Shown piece after piece: positions 43,697-52,960 of a stretch of DNA of 64,000 bases (within the stretch, counting starts at the first letter, position 1; the number at the start of each line of letters is the position of its first letter). Below the pieces are notes generated by a model that was not told where the DNA came from, did not search any database, and worked only from the letters and a program-made list of their open reading frames with translations. This stretch comes from Capillibacterium thermochitinicola (GTDB lineage: Bacteria > Bacillota > UBA4882 > UBA10575): NCBI RefSeq assembly GCF_013664685.1, contig NZ_JAAKDE010000013.1, forward strand, positions 43,358-107,357, written 5' to 3'. The position numbers and the translations under genes were made by a program.

Positions 43697-44632
43697 ATGA
43701 AGGTCAAAGTCATCATGAATCCGGTGGCCGGCCGCGGACGGGCTTTAAAGGCGAAACCCCAGATCTTAAAGGCTTTATTGGAGTATGATGTGGAGCTTCA
43801 TCTGGAAGAGACCAAAGGAATCAACCATGCGACGGAGATCGCCCGCCAAGCGGTGCGGGCTGGTTTTGATCTGATTGTGGTGGCGGGTGGTGACGGTACG
43901 ATCAACCAAGTGGTCAATGGCATGGGCGAGGAACGGATCCCCCTCGGGGTAATTGGCTGTGGCACAGGCAATGATTTTGCCCGGGCTTTGGGGATGCCGG
44001 CCGACCCGGTGGCGGCGGTCCGGCAGATTATGGGCGGCGTGACCCGGCAGATCGATCTTTGCCGTGTTAACCAGAGTTATTTTGTTTCATCGGTGGGTGT
44101 TGGTTTTGACGGCGAAGTTGCTTTCCATACCAACCAGGGTTTTCGTTGGATCCGGGGCAAAGCGGCCTATCTATGCAGTGTTTTTAAGACCCTTTTTTCT
44201 TACCGGCCCCGGCGGATCAAATTAACCATTGACGGGTTGGTGATGGAATTCAACAGTTTGCTGGTGGCGGTTACTAACTCGCCCACCTACGGCGGGGGCT
44301 TGAAGATCAATCCGGAGGCCCGGATCAACGACGGGTTATTTGATGTCTGCGCCGTCCAGTATATGAGCAAGCCGGAGATTTTGGCCTGTTTACCCTTGCT
44401 GTTTCCCGGCTGGCACCGGAGTTTAAAAAAGGTCCGCATGATGAAAGGACGCAATATCACGTTGGAAAGCAATGAATCCTTTTACTATCAGGTGGATGGC
44501 GAAATATTGACCGATAAAACCCTCCGTTTTAGTCTGATCCCGCGGGCACTGGCGGTCAAAGGGGCCCAAGTGGAGCCGGCCGGCGGGTTTGATTTTGCCG
44601 CCGAAAAACCGGCCCGGGTGCAAGAAGCTTAA
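43697..44632 (+). CDS. Diacylglycerol kinase family / YegS-BmrU-type lipid kinase
   Basis: A 311-residue protein. ATG 43697 is preceded by CGGGGTGA and gives KVKVIMNPVAGRGRA, the usual start; the frame reaches back to 43565 through a hairpin. The ATP-binding loop VVAGGDGTINQVVNGM and GVIGCGTGNDFARALG identify the DAGK catalytic family. It probably phosphorylates diacylglycerol or a related lipid at the membrane. No neighbour clarifies the substrate. Confidence 0.92.
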   Translation: MKVKVIMNPVAGRGRALKAKPQILKALLEYDVELHLEETKGINHATEIARQAVRAGFDLIVVAGGDGTINQVVNGMGEERIPLGVIGCGTGNDFARALGMPADPVAAVRQIMGGVTRQIDLCRVNQSYFVSSVGVGFDGEVAFHTNQGFRWIRGKAAYLCSVFKTLFSYRPRRIKLTIDGLVMEFNSLLVAVTNSPTYGGGLKINPEARINDGLFDVCAVQYMSKPEILACLPLLFPGWHRSLKKVRMMKGRNITLESNESFYYQVDGEILTDKTLRFSLIPRALAVKGAQVEPAGGFDFAAEKPARVQEA

Positions 44633-44651
44633 AAAAACTTGCAACCCAAGT

Positions 44652-45110
44652 TCAGTCCAAACCAGGAAAACCCTGCTGACGGAGGGCTTCATAGAGCACA
44701 ATCGCCACGGAATTGGCCAGATTGAGGGAACGGGCGGCCGTCCGCATGGGAATGCGCAGGTTATGGTGGGGATTTAACGCGAGAATCTCCGGCGGCAGGC
44801 CGCGGGTTTCCGGGCCGAAGATGAGGTAGTCATTGGGTTGAAAGCGGACTTCGGTATAGCACCGTTGGGCTTTGGTAGTCAGGTAAAAGTGATTGCCCTC
44901 CGGGTTGGCGCGGAGGAACGCTTCAAAATCAAGATACCTATGAATATCAGCGAGCGCCCAGTAATCAAGGCCGGCCCGGCGTAAGTGGCGGTCGTCCCAA
45001 ATAAAACCGAAGGGTTCGATGAGATGCAGGCGACAGCCGGTCGCGGCGCAAAGACGGGCAATATTGCCGGTGTTTTGCGGAATTTCGGGTTGAAACAAAA
45101 CGACGTTCAC
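44652..45110 (-). CDS. trmL: tRNA (cytidine/uridine-34-2'-O)-methyltransferase TrmL
   Basis: A 152-residue SPOUT methyltransferase of typical TrmL length. The knot motifs are intact: PEIPQNTGNIARLCAATGC (motif 1), IFGPETRGLP (motif 2) and RIPMRTAARSLNLANSVAIVLYE (motif 3). It methylates the wobble ribose of tRNA-Leu. GTG 45110 is eight bases after AAAGGAG on the minus strand. It is convergent with the lipid kinase. Confidence 0.95.
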   Translation of the reverse strand: MNVVLFQPEIPQNTGNIARLCAATGCRLHLIEPFGFIWDDRHLRRAGLDYWALADIHRYLDFEAFLRANPEGNHFYLTTKAQRCYTEVRFQPNDYLIFGPETRGLPPEILALNPHHNLRIPMRTAARSLNLANSVAIVLYEALRQQGFPGLD

Positions 45111-45222
45111 GGTAGCGTCTCCTTTTTTTATTTTCTATAATTTTAACTCTCCCGTTACCCTTTGGCAATCTTTCTATGTTAGTTTTTGGTAAAGAGTGAT
45201 ACGCCGAGGAGGAACAGGATTT

Positions 45223-45240
45223 ACCGGGTCCCGACCCGGT
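45223..45240. repeat. Perfect palindrome before the folC -10 element
   Basis: ACCGGGTC-CC-GACCCGGT has 8-base arms, ten bases before TATAAT (45251-45256). The -35 region overlaps it, so it might be an operator; no regulator is known. Confidence 0.55.
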
Positions 45241-45277
45241 CTTAAAATGTTATAATGGAAGCCGAGAGGTGCTGGTT

Positions 45278-46609
45278 TTGACGTACGAGCAAGCATTGGC
45301 CTATATACACAGCCGTAACCGGTTTGGCATTAAGTTGGGGCTGGAGCGGATGCGGGCGCTCCTGGCGATCTTGGGCGCGCCCCAGCGCCAATACCCGGTG
45401 ATTCATATCGCCGGGACCAACGGGAAGGGTTCAACGACGGCGCTGGTGGCCTCTGTGTTGAAGACGGCCGGTTACCGGGTAGGGGTCTTTACCTCCCCGC
45501 ACCTGAGTTCCTATTGTGAGCGTCTGGCGATTAACGGGAAACCGATTCCCGAGGAAAGGCTCGCGGCGCTGGTCAGTGCGGTTCAGCCGGTGGTGGAAAC
45601 AGCCGCCCTGGATCCGCTGGTTGGCCATCCGACCGAGTTTGAATTCGGTACCCTTTTAGCCTTAAAATACTTTGCCGAAGAACAAGTGGATGTGGCCGTG
45701 GTGGAAGTGGGGATGGGCGGCCGTCTGGATGCCACCAATGTCTTGACTCCTTTGGTGGCGGGGATTACCCATATTGCCCTTGATCACCAGGAGTATTTAG
45801 GGGCGGATCTGGTTTCCATCGCCCGCGAAAAAGCCGGGATCATCAAACCCGGAATCCCGGTGGTGTTTGGGGAACAAGCTCCGGAAGCAAATGCCGTTTT
45901 GGAAGAGACTGCCCGGTCGTTGTCGGCACCCTATTATCGCGTGGGGAAGGAGATAGGTTGTCAACTTACCCGGGCGGATTTATCCGGGACCCATCTAAAG
46001 CTTCAGTGGCAGGAGGAACCGCCGCTGGCGGTTCGGGTCAACCTTCTTGGCGCCCACCAAGCGGTTAACGCGGCAGTAGCCTTCGGCCTGCTACAATTGG
46101 TGAAAGCGCAGGGCTTACCCTGGAGTCAAGAACACTTGGTGGCGGGCTTTAACACGGTAACCTGGCCCGGCCGGATGGAATATTTTCCGGGGCCACCTTC
46201 AGTTCTGCTGGACGGCGCCCATAATCCGGACGGGGTGATTAACCTTGCCCACGGGTTAACGAAGATCTTTCCCGAACACCGGATCCGGCTGGTCATGGGG
46301 ATTCTCAACAACCGGCCGGTGGAAACGATGGGGACGCTTTTGGCTTCCGTTTTGGGTGACAATTTGCACCGGGTTTACGCCACAACCGTACCGGACGGAA
46401 AAACAGCCCCCAGCACCCGGTTGGCCCGTTGTTTTCAGGATTTGGGGGTAGAGACCGTGGCGATTGACGATCCGCTGGCGGCGCTCCAAGCCGCCCTGGC
46501 GGAGACGGAGGGCGATGAATTATTGGTGGTGACCGGTTCCCTATATTTAGTGGGCTATTTACGCCCCTTTATTGTTGACCTTTTTGCGGAAACGTCCGGG
46601 GGGAAGTAG
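45278..46609 (+). CDS. folC: Folylpolyglutamate synthase / dihydrofolate synthase
   Basis: A 443-residue enzyme adding glutamate to folate (and to dihydropteroate if bifunctional). It starts TYEQALAYIHS, has the P-loop HIAGTNGKGSTTALV, TSPHLSSYCERL and the C-terminal DGAHNPDG. TTG 45278 lies six bases after GAGAGGTG; GTG 45269 sits inside that ribosome site. A TATAAT -10 is at 45251-45256. It leads an apparent operon with the ATPase and Vor-type genes, which is not a usual pairing. Confidence 0.95.
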   Translation: MTYEQALAYIHSRNRFGIKLGLERMRALLAILGAPQRQYPVIHIAGTNGKGSTTALVASVLKTAGYRVGVFTSPHLSSYCERLAINGKPIPEERLAALVSAVQPVVETAALDPLVGHPTEFEFGTLLALKYFAEEQVDVAVVEVGMGGRLDATNVLTPLVAGITHIALDHQEYLGADLVSIAREKAGIIKPGIPVVFGEQAPEANAVLEETARSLSAPYYRVGKEIGCQLTRADLSGTHLKLQWQEEPPLAVRVNLLGAHQAVNAAVAFGLLQLVKAQGLPWSQEHLVAGFNTVTWPGRMEYFPGPPSVLLDGAHNPDGVINLAHGLTKIFPEHRIRLVMGILNNRPVETMGTLLASVLGDNLHRVYATTVPDGKTAPSTRLARCFQDLGVETVAIDDPLAALQAALAETEGDELLVVTGSLYLVGYLRPFIVDLFAETSGGK

Positions 46610-46610
46610 T

Positions 46611-47288
46611 GTGCAAGCGAACAGAATCACCATCTTCACCGGACCCTTCGGCAGCGGTAAAACGGAAGTAGCGGTTAATTACGCTTTACAGCTCAGGCGG
46701 CAAGGACAAAAAGTTGGACTGATTGATTTGGATATCGTCAATCCCTACTTTCGTTCCCGCACTTTAACCCAGCGTTTAAAGGAGGACGGGATTGAACTGG
46801 TCTCGACCCACCCCGGCCTGGAGATGGCGGATCTGCCCGCCCTTTCACCCCGGATTTTCAGTTTTTTGCAAAGCCCGGACCACCGGGTGATCTTTGACGT
46901 CGGCGGCGATCCGGTCGGGGCCCGGGTTTTGGGCCGCTTTCAACCCTATTTTCAGGCCAACCCGTATCAGCTGTGGCTGGTCGTCAACCCTTACCGTCCG
47001 GGTTACGAAGACCCCGCGCGCATCATCGGCCTGGCCCGGGAGGTGGAGGCGGCTTCCCGCCTTAAGATTACCGGCCTCATCGACAACAGTAATTTGGGGA
47101 AATTAACCGACCGGCAAGTGCGGGTACAAGGAGCGGTGCCGGTGCAGGCCGCGGCCGACCGGTTAAAGATACCGGTGGTTTTCCGCACCTATACTGACGA
47201 AACCTTGCTGTCGGAGGCGGAACGGGCCGGGCAAGAGCAGGTTTTTTCGCTAAAGTTGTTCATGCTCCCCCCCTGGGAAGAGGAGTAA
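46611..47288 (+). CDS. P-loop ATPase of the MinD/CooC type, linked to oxidoreductase genes
   Basis: A 225-residue protein. The GTG 46611 is one base after the folC stop with GGGGGGAAG upstream. The P-loop is GPFGSGKTEVA (residues 9-19), and KVGLIDLDIVNPYFRSR and VIFDVGGDPVGAR are the switch regions of the SIMIBI group. The closest pattern is that of ATP-binding proteins often annotated as cobyrinic acid a,c-diamide synthase-like. The position before a four-subunit ferredoxin oxidoreductase suggests a maturation or insertion role; this is inference. Confidence 0.82.
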   Translation: MQANRITIFTGPFGSGKTEVAVNYALQLRRQGQKVGLIDLDIVNPYFRSRTLTQRLKEDGIELVSTHPGLEMADLPALSPRIFSFLQSPDHRVIFDVGGDPVGARVLGRFQPYFQANPYQLWLVVNPYRPGYEDPARIIGLAREVEAASRLKITGLIDNSNLGKLTDRQVRVQGAVPVQAAADRLKIPVVFRTYTDETLLSEAERAGQEQVFSLKLFMLPPWEEE

Positions 47289-47325
47289 GCTGGCCATAAC
47301 AAGTTTGGAGAGAGGAGATGGCGTT

Positions 47326-47526
47326 TTGGCGCGGATTACCATTAATGAAGAGCGTTGTAAAGGGTGCGAATTATGTGTTTCGGTTTGTCCCAAAAAGATA
47401 CTTGGCATGTCGGAGCGGCTCAACAGTCAAGGGTATCATTTTGTCGAAACAATTGGCACCGATTGTATCGGTTGTGCGTTTTGTGCCCGGATCTGCCCGG
47501 ATGTGGTGATTGAGGTCTATAAATAG
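47326..47526 (+). CDS. vorD: 2-oxoacid:ferredoxin oxidoreductase, ferredoxin-type delta subunit
   Basis: A 66-residue 2[4Fe-4S] protein. The two cluster motifs, CKGCELCVSVCP and CIGCAFCARICP, are intact. TTG 47326 lies eight bases after AGAGGAG. A longer overlapping frame from ATG 47318 lacks the cysteines. It passes electrons from the catalytic subunits to ferredoxin. Next are the alpha, beta and gamma subunits in the order usual for Vor/Kor operons. Confidence 0.92.
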   Translation: MARITINEERCKGCELCVSVCPKKILGMSERLNSQGYHFVETIGTDCIGCAFCARICPDVVIEVYK

Positions 47527-47568
47527 AGGCTTCCCAATTAGTGGTATAGAACAGGAGGTAGGGTCTTT

Positions 47569-48633
47569 TTGGAACGAGTTATGATGAAGGGGAACGAAGC
47601 GTTGGCCGAAGGGGCGATTCGCGCCGGCTGTCGGTTCTTCTTCGGCTATCCGATCACTCCCCAGAATGAAATCCCGGAATACATGGCCCGGCGGATGCCG
47701 GAAGTAGGCGGTGTTTTCCTGCAAGCGGAGAGTGAAGTGAGCGCCATTAATATGGTCTACGGGGCCGGCGGCGCAGGCGCGCGGGTTTTAACTTCCTCCT
47801 CCGGTCCGGGAATCAGTTTGAAACAGGAAGGCATCTCTTACCTGGCGGGGGCGCAGGTTCCCTGCGTCATTGTGAACATCGCCCGTGGCGGTCCGGGTTT
47901 GGGCGGGCTTAACCCGTCCCAAGCCGATTATTTTCAAGCGACCAAAGGGGGCGGCCACGGTGATTACCGTTTATTGGTCTATGCCCCCGGCAACACCCAG
48001 GAGATGGTGGATTTAATCGGCTTGGCCTTTGACAAAGCGGAAGCATACCGGAATCCGGTTATGATTTTGTCCGACGCGATCATGGGCCAGATGATGGAAC
48101 CGGTTGTGCTGCCCCCGCTTAGGGAAGTGGCGCCGGACCAACCGTGGGCGACCACGGGAAAACGCGGGCGCACCAAACCCAACATCATTAACAGCCTTGG
48201 GCTGGTTGGTGAAGACCTGGAGCGGATCAACACCGAACTCCAGGCGAAATATGCGCGGATGGCCGCGGACGAAGTGCGCTATGAGGCCGACGGGGTGACA
48301 GAAGCGGATCTGGTCGTGGTGGCCTACGGGACCACCTCCCGGGTGGTACGGTCGGCCATCACCCGTTTGCGGCAGGAAGGAAAGAAAGTCGGGCTGTTAC
48401 GCCCCATTACTTTATGGCCTTTTCCGCAGCAAATCCTGGCGGAGCTCGCGGCGGCGGGGAAACGGTTTTTCGTGGTGGAAATGAGCGCCGGTCAGATGGT
48501 GGAGGATGTTATCCTTAGTGTGAACGACCGGGCGAAGGTGACGTTTTTCGGAAAGCTGAACGGTACAGTGCCCACGGTCCGTGAGGTTTACGACCGGATC
48601 GGCGCCTTGCTGTCGGAAGGAGGAGAAGGATGA
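47569..48633 (+). CDS. vorB: 2-oxoacid:ferredoxin oxidoreductase, alpha subunit (VorB/KorA type)
   Basis: A 354-residue subunit. TTG 47569 follows ACAGGAGGTAGGG. It contains the pyrimidine-binding part of the TPP site ([28 protein letters not shown]) and [17 protein letters not shown], characteristic of branched-chain or 2-oxoglutarate oxidoreductases. The catalytic tetramer decarboxylates a 2-oxoacid to an acyl-CoA with reduced ferredoxin. VorB rather than KorA is a likely but not certain call. The following gene overlaps by four bases. Confidence 0.92.
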   Translation: MERVMMKGNEALAEGAIRAGCRFFFGYPITPQNEIPEYMARRMPEVGGVFLQAESEVSAINMVYGAGGAGARVLTSSSGPGISLKQEGISYLAGAQVPCVIVNIARGGPGLGGLNPSQADYFQATKGGGHGDYRLLVYAPGNTQEMVDLIGLAFDKAEAYRNPVMILSDAIMGQMMEPVVLPPLREVAPDQPWATTGKRGRTKPNIINSLGLVGEDLERINTELQAKYARMAADEVRYEADGVTEADLVVVAYGTTSRVVRSAITRLRQEGKKVGLLRPITLWPFPQQILAELAAAGKRFFVVEMSAGQMVEDVILSVNDRAKVTFFGKLNGTVPTVREVYDRIGALLSEGGEG

Positions 48634-49388
48634 AGAAGATCTTTGCCTACCCCCGCGCCCTGACCAAAAAGCGGACCCATTACTGTCCCGGCTGCACCCA
48701 CGGGATTATTCACCGTTTGGTGGCGGAAGCCATTGATGAACTGGGGATTCAGGAACGGACGGTGGGGATTGCTCCGGTGGGCTGCGCGGTTTTGGCTTAC
48801 GATTATTTTGACGTCGATTTTCAGGAAGCGGCCCATGGCCGGGCACCGGCCGTGGCCACCGGTATAAAGCGGGTCCATCCCGACGCGATCGTCTTTTCCT
48901 ACCAAGGCGACGGGGACCTGGCCTCGATCGGGATGGCCGAGATCATTCATGCCGCAAGCCGGGGTGAGAATATTACGGTGATCTTTGTCAACAACACCGT
49001 CTACGGGATGACCGGCGGCCAGATGGCCCCGACGACCCTACCGGGGCAGAAGACCACTACCTCTCCTTACGGGCGGGATACGGCGACCGTTGGTTATCCG
49101 ATCCGCGTCTGTGAACTGCTGGCCACATTGGATGGCCCGGCTTACCTGGAACGGGTCAGCGTCCACGATCCCCAGCACATTCTGAAGGCGGGGCGGGCGA
49201 TCCGGAAAGCCTTTGCCCTGCAAGTCGCCGGGAAAGGGTTTTCCCTGGTGGAAGTCTTGTCTTCCTGCCCGACCAACTGGGGAATGACCCCGGTGCAAGC
49301 GCTCCGTCATATCAAGGAAACGATGATCCCTTATTATCCACTGGGTGTATACCGTGCCCCGGAGGAGGTGACCGGCGGTGACGCATGA
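48630..49388 (+). CDS. vorA: 2-oxoacid:ferredoxin oxidoreductase, beta subunit, TPP-binding (VorA/KorB type)
   Basis: A 252-residue subunit. The TPP pyrophosphate motif [21 protein letters not shown], with Asp and Asn ligands in [17 protein letters not shown], is complete, and [13 protein letters not shown] is the iron-sulfur-cluster-proximal start usual for this subunit. ATG 48630 overlaps vorB (ATGA) with GGAGGAG upstream. Confidence 0.93.
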   Translation: MKKIFAYPRALTKKRTHYCPGCTHGIIHRLVAEAIDELGIQERTVGIAPVGCAVLAYDYFDVDFQEAAHGRAPAVATGIKRVHPDAIVFSYQGDGDLASIGMAEIIHAASRGENITVIFVNNTVYGMTGGQMAPTTLPGQKTTTSPYGRDTATVGYPIRVCELLATLDGPAYLERVSVHDPQHILKAGRAIRKAFALQVAGKGFSLVEVLSSCPTNWGMTPVQALRHIKETMIPYYPLGVYRAPEEVTGGDA

Positions 49389-49917
49389 GATTATTTGTGC
49401 TGGGTTTGGCGGACAAGGCGTGATGTTGATCGGCCAACTTTTAGCGTACGGCGGGATGCTGGAAGGGAAAGAAGTGACCTGGTTTCCGTCCTACGGTCCG
49501 GAGATGCGGGGTGGGACGGCCAATTGTTCGGTGGTCATCTCCGACCAGCCGGTCGGCTCACCGATTGTGGCCGAACCCGATGGTTTGCTTGCAATGAATG
49601 GTCCTTCCCTGGCACGGTTTAAAGGCGCGGTGAAACCCGGCGGGGTGATCGTTTACAATTCTTCTTTGATCAGCGATGTTCCGGAGCGGCCCGGGGTCAG
49701 GATCTGTGCCGTTCCCGCCAATGAGCTGGCCCGGGAACTTGGGAACGATAAAATCGGCAACATGGTGGTCTTAGGGGCCTTTTTAGGGCTCACGAAAGCG
49801 GTGGCCGTGGCCAGCATCGAAACCGCCTTGCAGCAAGTCTTACCCGCCCGGCGGCAACATTTGATCCCCTTAAACAGCGCTGCTTTGCGTAAAGGGTTCA
49901 GTCTGGTCGAAGGATGA
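49378..49917 (+). CDS. vorC: 2-oxoacid:ferredoxin oxidoreductase, gamma subunit (VorC/KorC type)
   Basis: A 179-residue subunit with the glycine-rich start [19 protein letters not shown] and [14 protein letters not shown] typical of the gamma domain. GTG 49378 overlaps the previous gene by 11 bases; GGAGGTGACC lies at its start. It ends the operon, followed by a repeat-rich spacer and terminator. Confidence 0.93.
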   Translation: MTHEIICAGFGGQGVMLIGQLLAYGGMLEGKEVTWFPSYGPEMRGGTANCSVVISDQPVGSPIVAEPDGLLAMNGPSLARFKGAVKPGGVIVYNSSLISDVPERPGVRICAVPANELARELGNDKIGNMVVLGAFLGLTKAVAVASIETALQQVLPARRQHLIPLNSAALRKGFSLVEG

Positions 49918-49919
49918 AG

Positions 49920-49988
49920 AGTCTGAAGAAACGTACAGAAGTCTGAAGAAAAGCCTGAAGGAAACAGAAGAACTCTGAAGAAGCCTGA
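49920..49988 (+). repeat. Short degenerate direct repeats after vorC
   Basis: Several spaced copies of GTCTGAAGAA and CCTGAA variants (starts near 49926, 49943, 49957, 49974, 49983). Origin unclear; too short and irregular for a CRISPR array. Confidence 0.6.
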
Positions 49989-49995
49989 ACAAGAG

Positions 49996-50023
49996 GCAGT
50001 GGCAAACGTGCCACTGCTTTTTT
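49996..50023 (+). terminator. Intrinsic terminator of the folC-vor operon
   Basis: GCAGTGGCA-AACG-TGCCACTGCTTTTTT, a perfect nine-base stem. Confidence 0.9.
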
Positions 50024-50089
50024 CATGACACATAAACCTTGTCCGGTTTAGGAATAATAAGCCTAAAATTTCCTGAAGGGGGACAAGGG

Positions 50090-50629
50090 ATGAAAAAGAC
50101 ACCAAGCACCAATACGGAACCGCAAAAGAACGGTTTTTGGTCCGGACTCTGCCTCGGGGTCTTCTGTTCGCTCTTTCTGGCCACGGTGCTGGTTTATACT
50201 TATTTAAGTGTGGGCGGCTTTCGGATCCAATTGGACCAGGACCGGCCGGCGCTTTTTATGCGGGACCAGATCAAAGCAGAGGCTTTTTCCGAGTTCAATC
50301 TTTTACTTGAAAAATTGAAGTTGGAGTTGCCGGCCGCGCTGAAACGGGCTTTTCAGGCGCCGGAAAGTTTGTTCATTCCCTACGAGGATGGCGCAGTCAG
50401 TCTGCCGCGGGAGATCGGGGTGGTTGCGCGGGAAAAGTTTCAACAGTTGGCCGTGGAGGCGGTGCTCGAATTTTTGCAGCGGGTAGATTTAACTCCTTAT
50501 GTCGAAGAAATAGGCCAGGAAGCACTGGCGAAAGCGCGGCAGGTGTTGAACCAGGAGGTGGCCGGAAAAACCTATTACTTTGATGCCCATCCCTTGCTGG
50601 CCATCCCGGTGCAGGTTGCGACGGAGTAA
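50090..50629 (+). CDS. Membrane-anchored protein of unknown function, 179 residues
   Basis: ATG 50090 follows AAGGGGGACAAGG. A short polar N-terminus is followed by one hydrophobic segment (residues 15-41, GFWSGLCLGVFCSLFLATVLVYTYL), after which come about 135 residues of helical, acidic sequence outside. It contains no family signature I can name. It sits between the oxidoreductase operon and pyrR, with a terminator before it and the pyrR promoter 18 bases after. Confidence 0.7.
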   Translation: MKKTPSTNTEPQKNGFWSGLCLGVFCSLFLATVLVYTYLSVGGFRIQLDQDRPALFMRDQIKAEAFSEFNLLLEKLKLELPAALKRAFQAPESLFIPYEDGAVSLPREIGVVAREKFQQLAVEAVLEFLQRVDLTPYVEEIGQEALAKARQVLNQEVAGKTYYFDAHPLLAIPVQVATE

Positions 50630-50646
50630 AACAGGGAAAAAAAGTG

Positions 50647-50675
50647 TTGACACGGGTTGTTTCTTTTGCTATTCT
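50647..50675 (+). promoter_or_regulatory. Sigma-A-type promoter of pyrR
   Basis: TTGACA (50647-50652), a 17-base spacer, and TATTCT (50670-50675). Confidence 0.85.
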
Positions 50676-50681
50676 TACTAA

Positions 50682-50796
50682 GAAAAGATTCCCTTTAAAC
50701 TGGTCCCGTGAGGCCGGTAAGGAATAATTCTTATGCTTTAGGAATTGAAGGATAAGAACAGAACCTTCCTGCCTTACGGTGGGAAGGTTTTTTTCG
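50682..50796 (+). promoter_or_regulatory. PyrR attenuator upstream of pyrR
   Basis: The PyrR-binding loop is at about 50692-50722: CTTTAAACTGGTCCCGTGAGGCCGGTAAGG, split here as CTTTAAACTGGTCCC and GTGAGGCCGGTAAGG, with the conserved CCxGxGAGGC pattern. The terminator stem AACCTTCC/GGAAGGTT with T-run is at 50762-50794. UMP-bound PyrR is expected to stabilise termination. Confidence 0.9.
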
Positions 50797-50799
50797 TAG

Positions 50800-51360
<561 letters not shown>

Positions 51361-51369
51361 AAGATTAAC

Positions 51370-51452
51370 CGACTTTAAATTGATCCAGCGAGGTCAATAA
51401 GGCGGAAAAGGTTAACTTTACCCCTGATTGGCCTTAAATCAGGGGTTTTTTG
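51370..51452 (+). promoter_or_regulatory. PyrR attenuator upstream of uraA
   Basis: A second PyrR-binding loop (CTTTAAATTGATCC, GCGAGGTCAATAAGG, 51373-51402) precedes terminator CCCCTGATT (51421-51429) / AATCAGGGG (51437-51445) with a T-run to 51451. Confidence 0.9.
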
Positions 51453-51546
51453 GTGTAGATAGGAATACTACCAATGTAAAAGTGTAGGGTAAACCGGCGG
51501 AAGCTGATGAAATTAGATTCTAAAAAAGAATAACGGAGGGATCTGT

Positions 51547-52890
51547 ATGGAAAAAATTATCGATGTAAAAGAAAAACCAACGCTCAGGAGATGGATTCCG
51601 CTCAGTCTGCAGCATGTCTTTGCGATGTTTGGCGCGACGGTTTTGGTTCCGTTTCTAGTGACGCTTAACACTCCGGAACATACCGTCATGTTGACCTCAA
51701 CCGCGCTCTTTACCTCGGGGCTCGGGACCTTGCTTTACATCCTGATTACGCAAGGAAAAGTCCCCGCTTATCTCGGGTCGTCCTTTGCATTTATTGCGCC
51801 TTTAATCTCGATTTCGACGGCTTATGGTTTTCCCTACGCCATGGGTGGCGCCTTCTTTGTGGGCTTGATTTATGTAGGGTTTGCCTTAATCATCAAGTTT
51901 TTTGGTTTGCAGTGGTTGGACAAGATTTTGCCACCGGTTGTAATCGGGTCGATTATCGTTACCATCGGTCTCAATCTGGCCCCGACCGCCATGGACATGG
52001 CGATGAAGGGGTCAGGGGACACGTACAACCTTTACTATGTTTTGGTGGCGACGGTAACCCTGGCCATCGCCATCATTGCCTCGGTGGTTTTTAAGGGCTT
52101 TGTTACTGTAATTCCGGTTTTGATCGGCATCATTGGCGGTTACTTGTTTGCCCTCTTTACCGGCTGGTTCTTTCCGGAACACGCTTTAATTGACTTTTCG
52201 GCGGTGGCGACGGCGCCTTGGTTTGGCTTTCCCAGACTAGTCAAGCCGGAGTTTGGGTTTGTGCCGATTGCGACCTTTGCCTTGGTTTCCCTGGCGACCA
52301 TTGCGGAGCATTTAGGCGATACCTTGGTCACCAGTAAAGTAGTAGGTAAAGACTTCTATAAAAATCCGGGTCTCCACCGGACGTTGGCCGGCGATGGTCT
52401 GGCGACGAGCTTGGCCGCTCTCTTTGGTGGTCCGCCCAATACGACCTACGGGGAAAACGTTGGTGTCATGGCCATCACCCGGGTCTATAGTGTTTGGGTG
52501 ATCGGCGGGGCCGCCGTCATTGCCATTATCCTCTCCCTTTTTACCAAGTTCGGTGCCTTAATTCAGACTATTCCTGTGCCGGTGATGGGAGGAATCAGCA
52601 TGATGCTCTTCGGGATCATCGCCAGCAGCGGGATTCGTACCTTAGTGGAGAGCGGGATTGACTATGGTGACAAAAGAAACCTGATCATCTCTTCCGTTAT
52701 TTTGGTAATTGGGATCGGCGGCGGTAAGCTCTTTTTCCCCTTGACCGACCAGTTAAACTTTAATTTGGAAGGGATCGCCTTGGCGGCTTTGGTTGGAATC
52801 ATTCTCAATCTTGTTTTGCCGAAAACCTTGAACCACAAAGAGGAGAAGGCGGCCGCCGAGGCCAAACAGGAGGGTAATACCAACAGCTAA
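51547..52890 (+). CDS. uraA: Uracil permease, NCS2 family
   Basis: A 447-residue transporter with 12-14 hydrophobic segments. It opens with WIPLSLQHVFAMFGATVLVPFLV, the standard NCS2 start, and has the signature AEHLGDTLVTSKVVGKD and GGPPNTTYGENVGVMAIT. It imports uracil with protons. It is placed behind pyrR and its own PyrR attenuator, so is controlled by pyrimidine level. GGAGGGATCT precedes ATG 51547. Confidence 0.95.
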   Translation: MEKIIDVKEKPTLRRWIPLSLQHVFAMFGATVLVPFLVTLNTPEHTVMLTSTALFTSGLGTLLYILITQGKVPAYLGSSFAFIAPLISISTAYGFPYAMGGAFFVGLIYVGFALIIKFFGLQWLDKILPPVVIGSIIVTIGLNLAPTAMDMAMKGSGDTYNLYYVLVATVTLAIAIIASVVFKGFVTVIPVLIGIIGGYLFALFTGWFFPEHALIDFSAVATAPWFGFPRLVKPEFGFVPIATFALVSLATIAEHLGDTLVTSKVVGKDFYKNPGLHRTLAGDGLATSLAALFGGPPNTTYGENVGVMAITRVYSVWVIGGAAVIAIILSLFTKFGALIQTIPVPVMGGISMMLFGIIASSGIRTLVESGIDYGDKRNLIISSVILVIGIGGGKLFFPLTDQLNFNLEGIALAALVGIILNLVLPKTLNHKEEKAAAEAKQEGNTNS

Positions 52891-52927
52891 AGCCAAGAAC
52901 GGCGGCGCAGAGTTGAATAATAGGCAT

Positions 52928-52960
52928 AAAAAAAGCGGCCTGATAATGGCCGCTTTTTTT
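52928..52960. terminator. Bidirectional terminator between uraA and cheB
   Basis: AAAAAAAGCGGCC-TGATAAT-GGCCGCTTTTTTT serves both convergent transcripts. Confidence 0.9.

Noticed and set aside
49920..49988. CRISPR array
   Set aside because: Units of about 10 bases with no regular spacer length and no cas genes.
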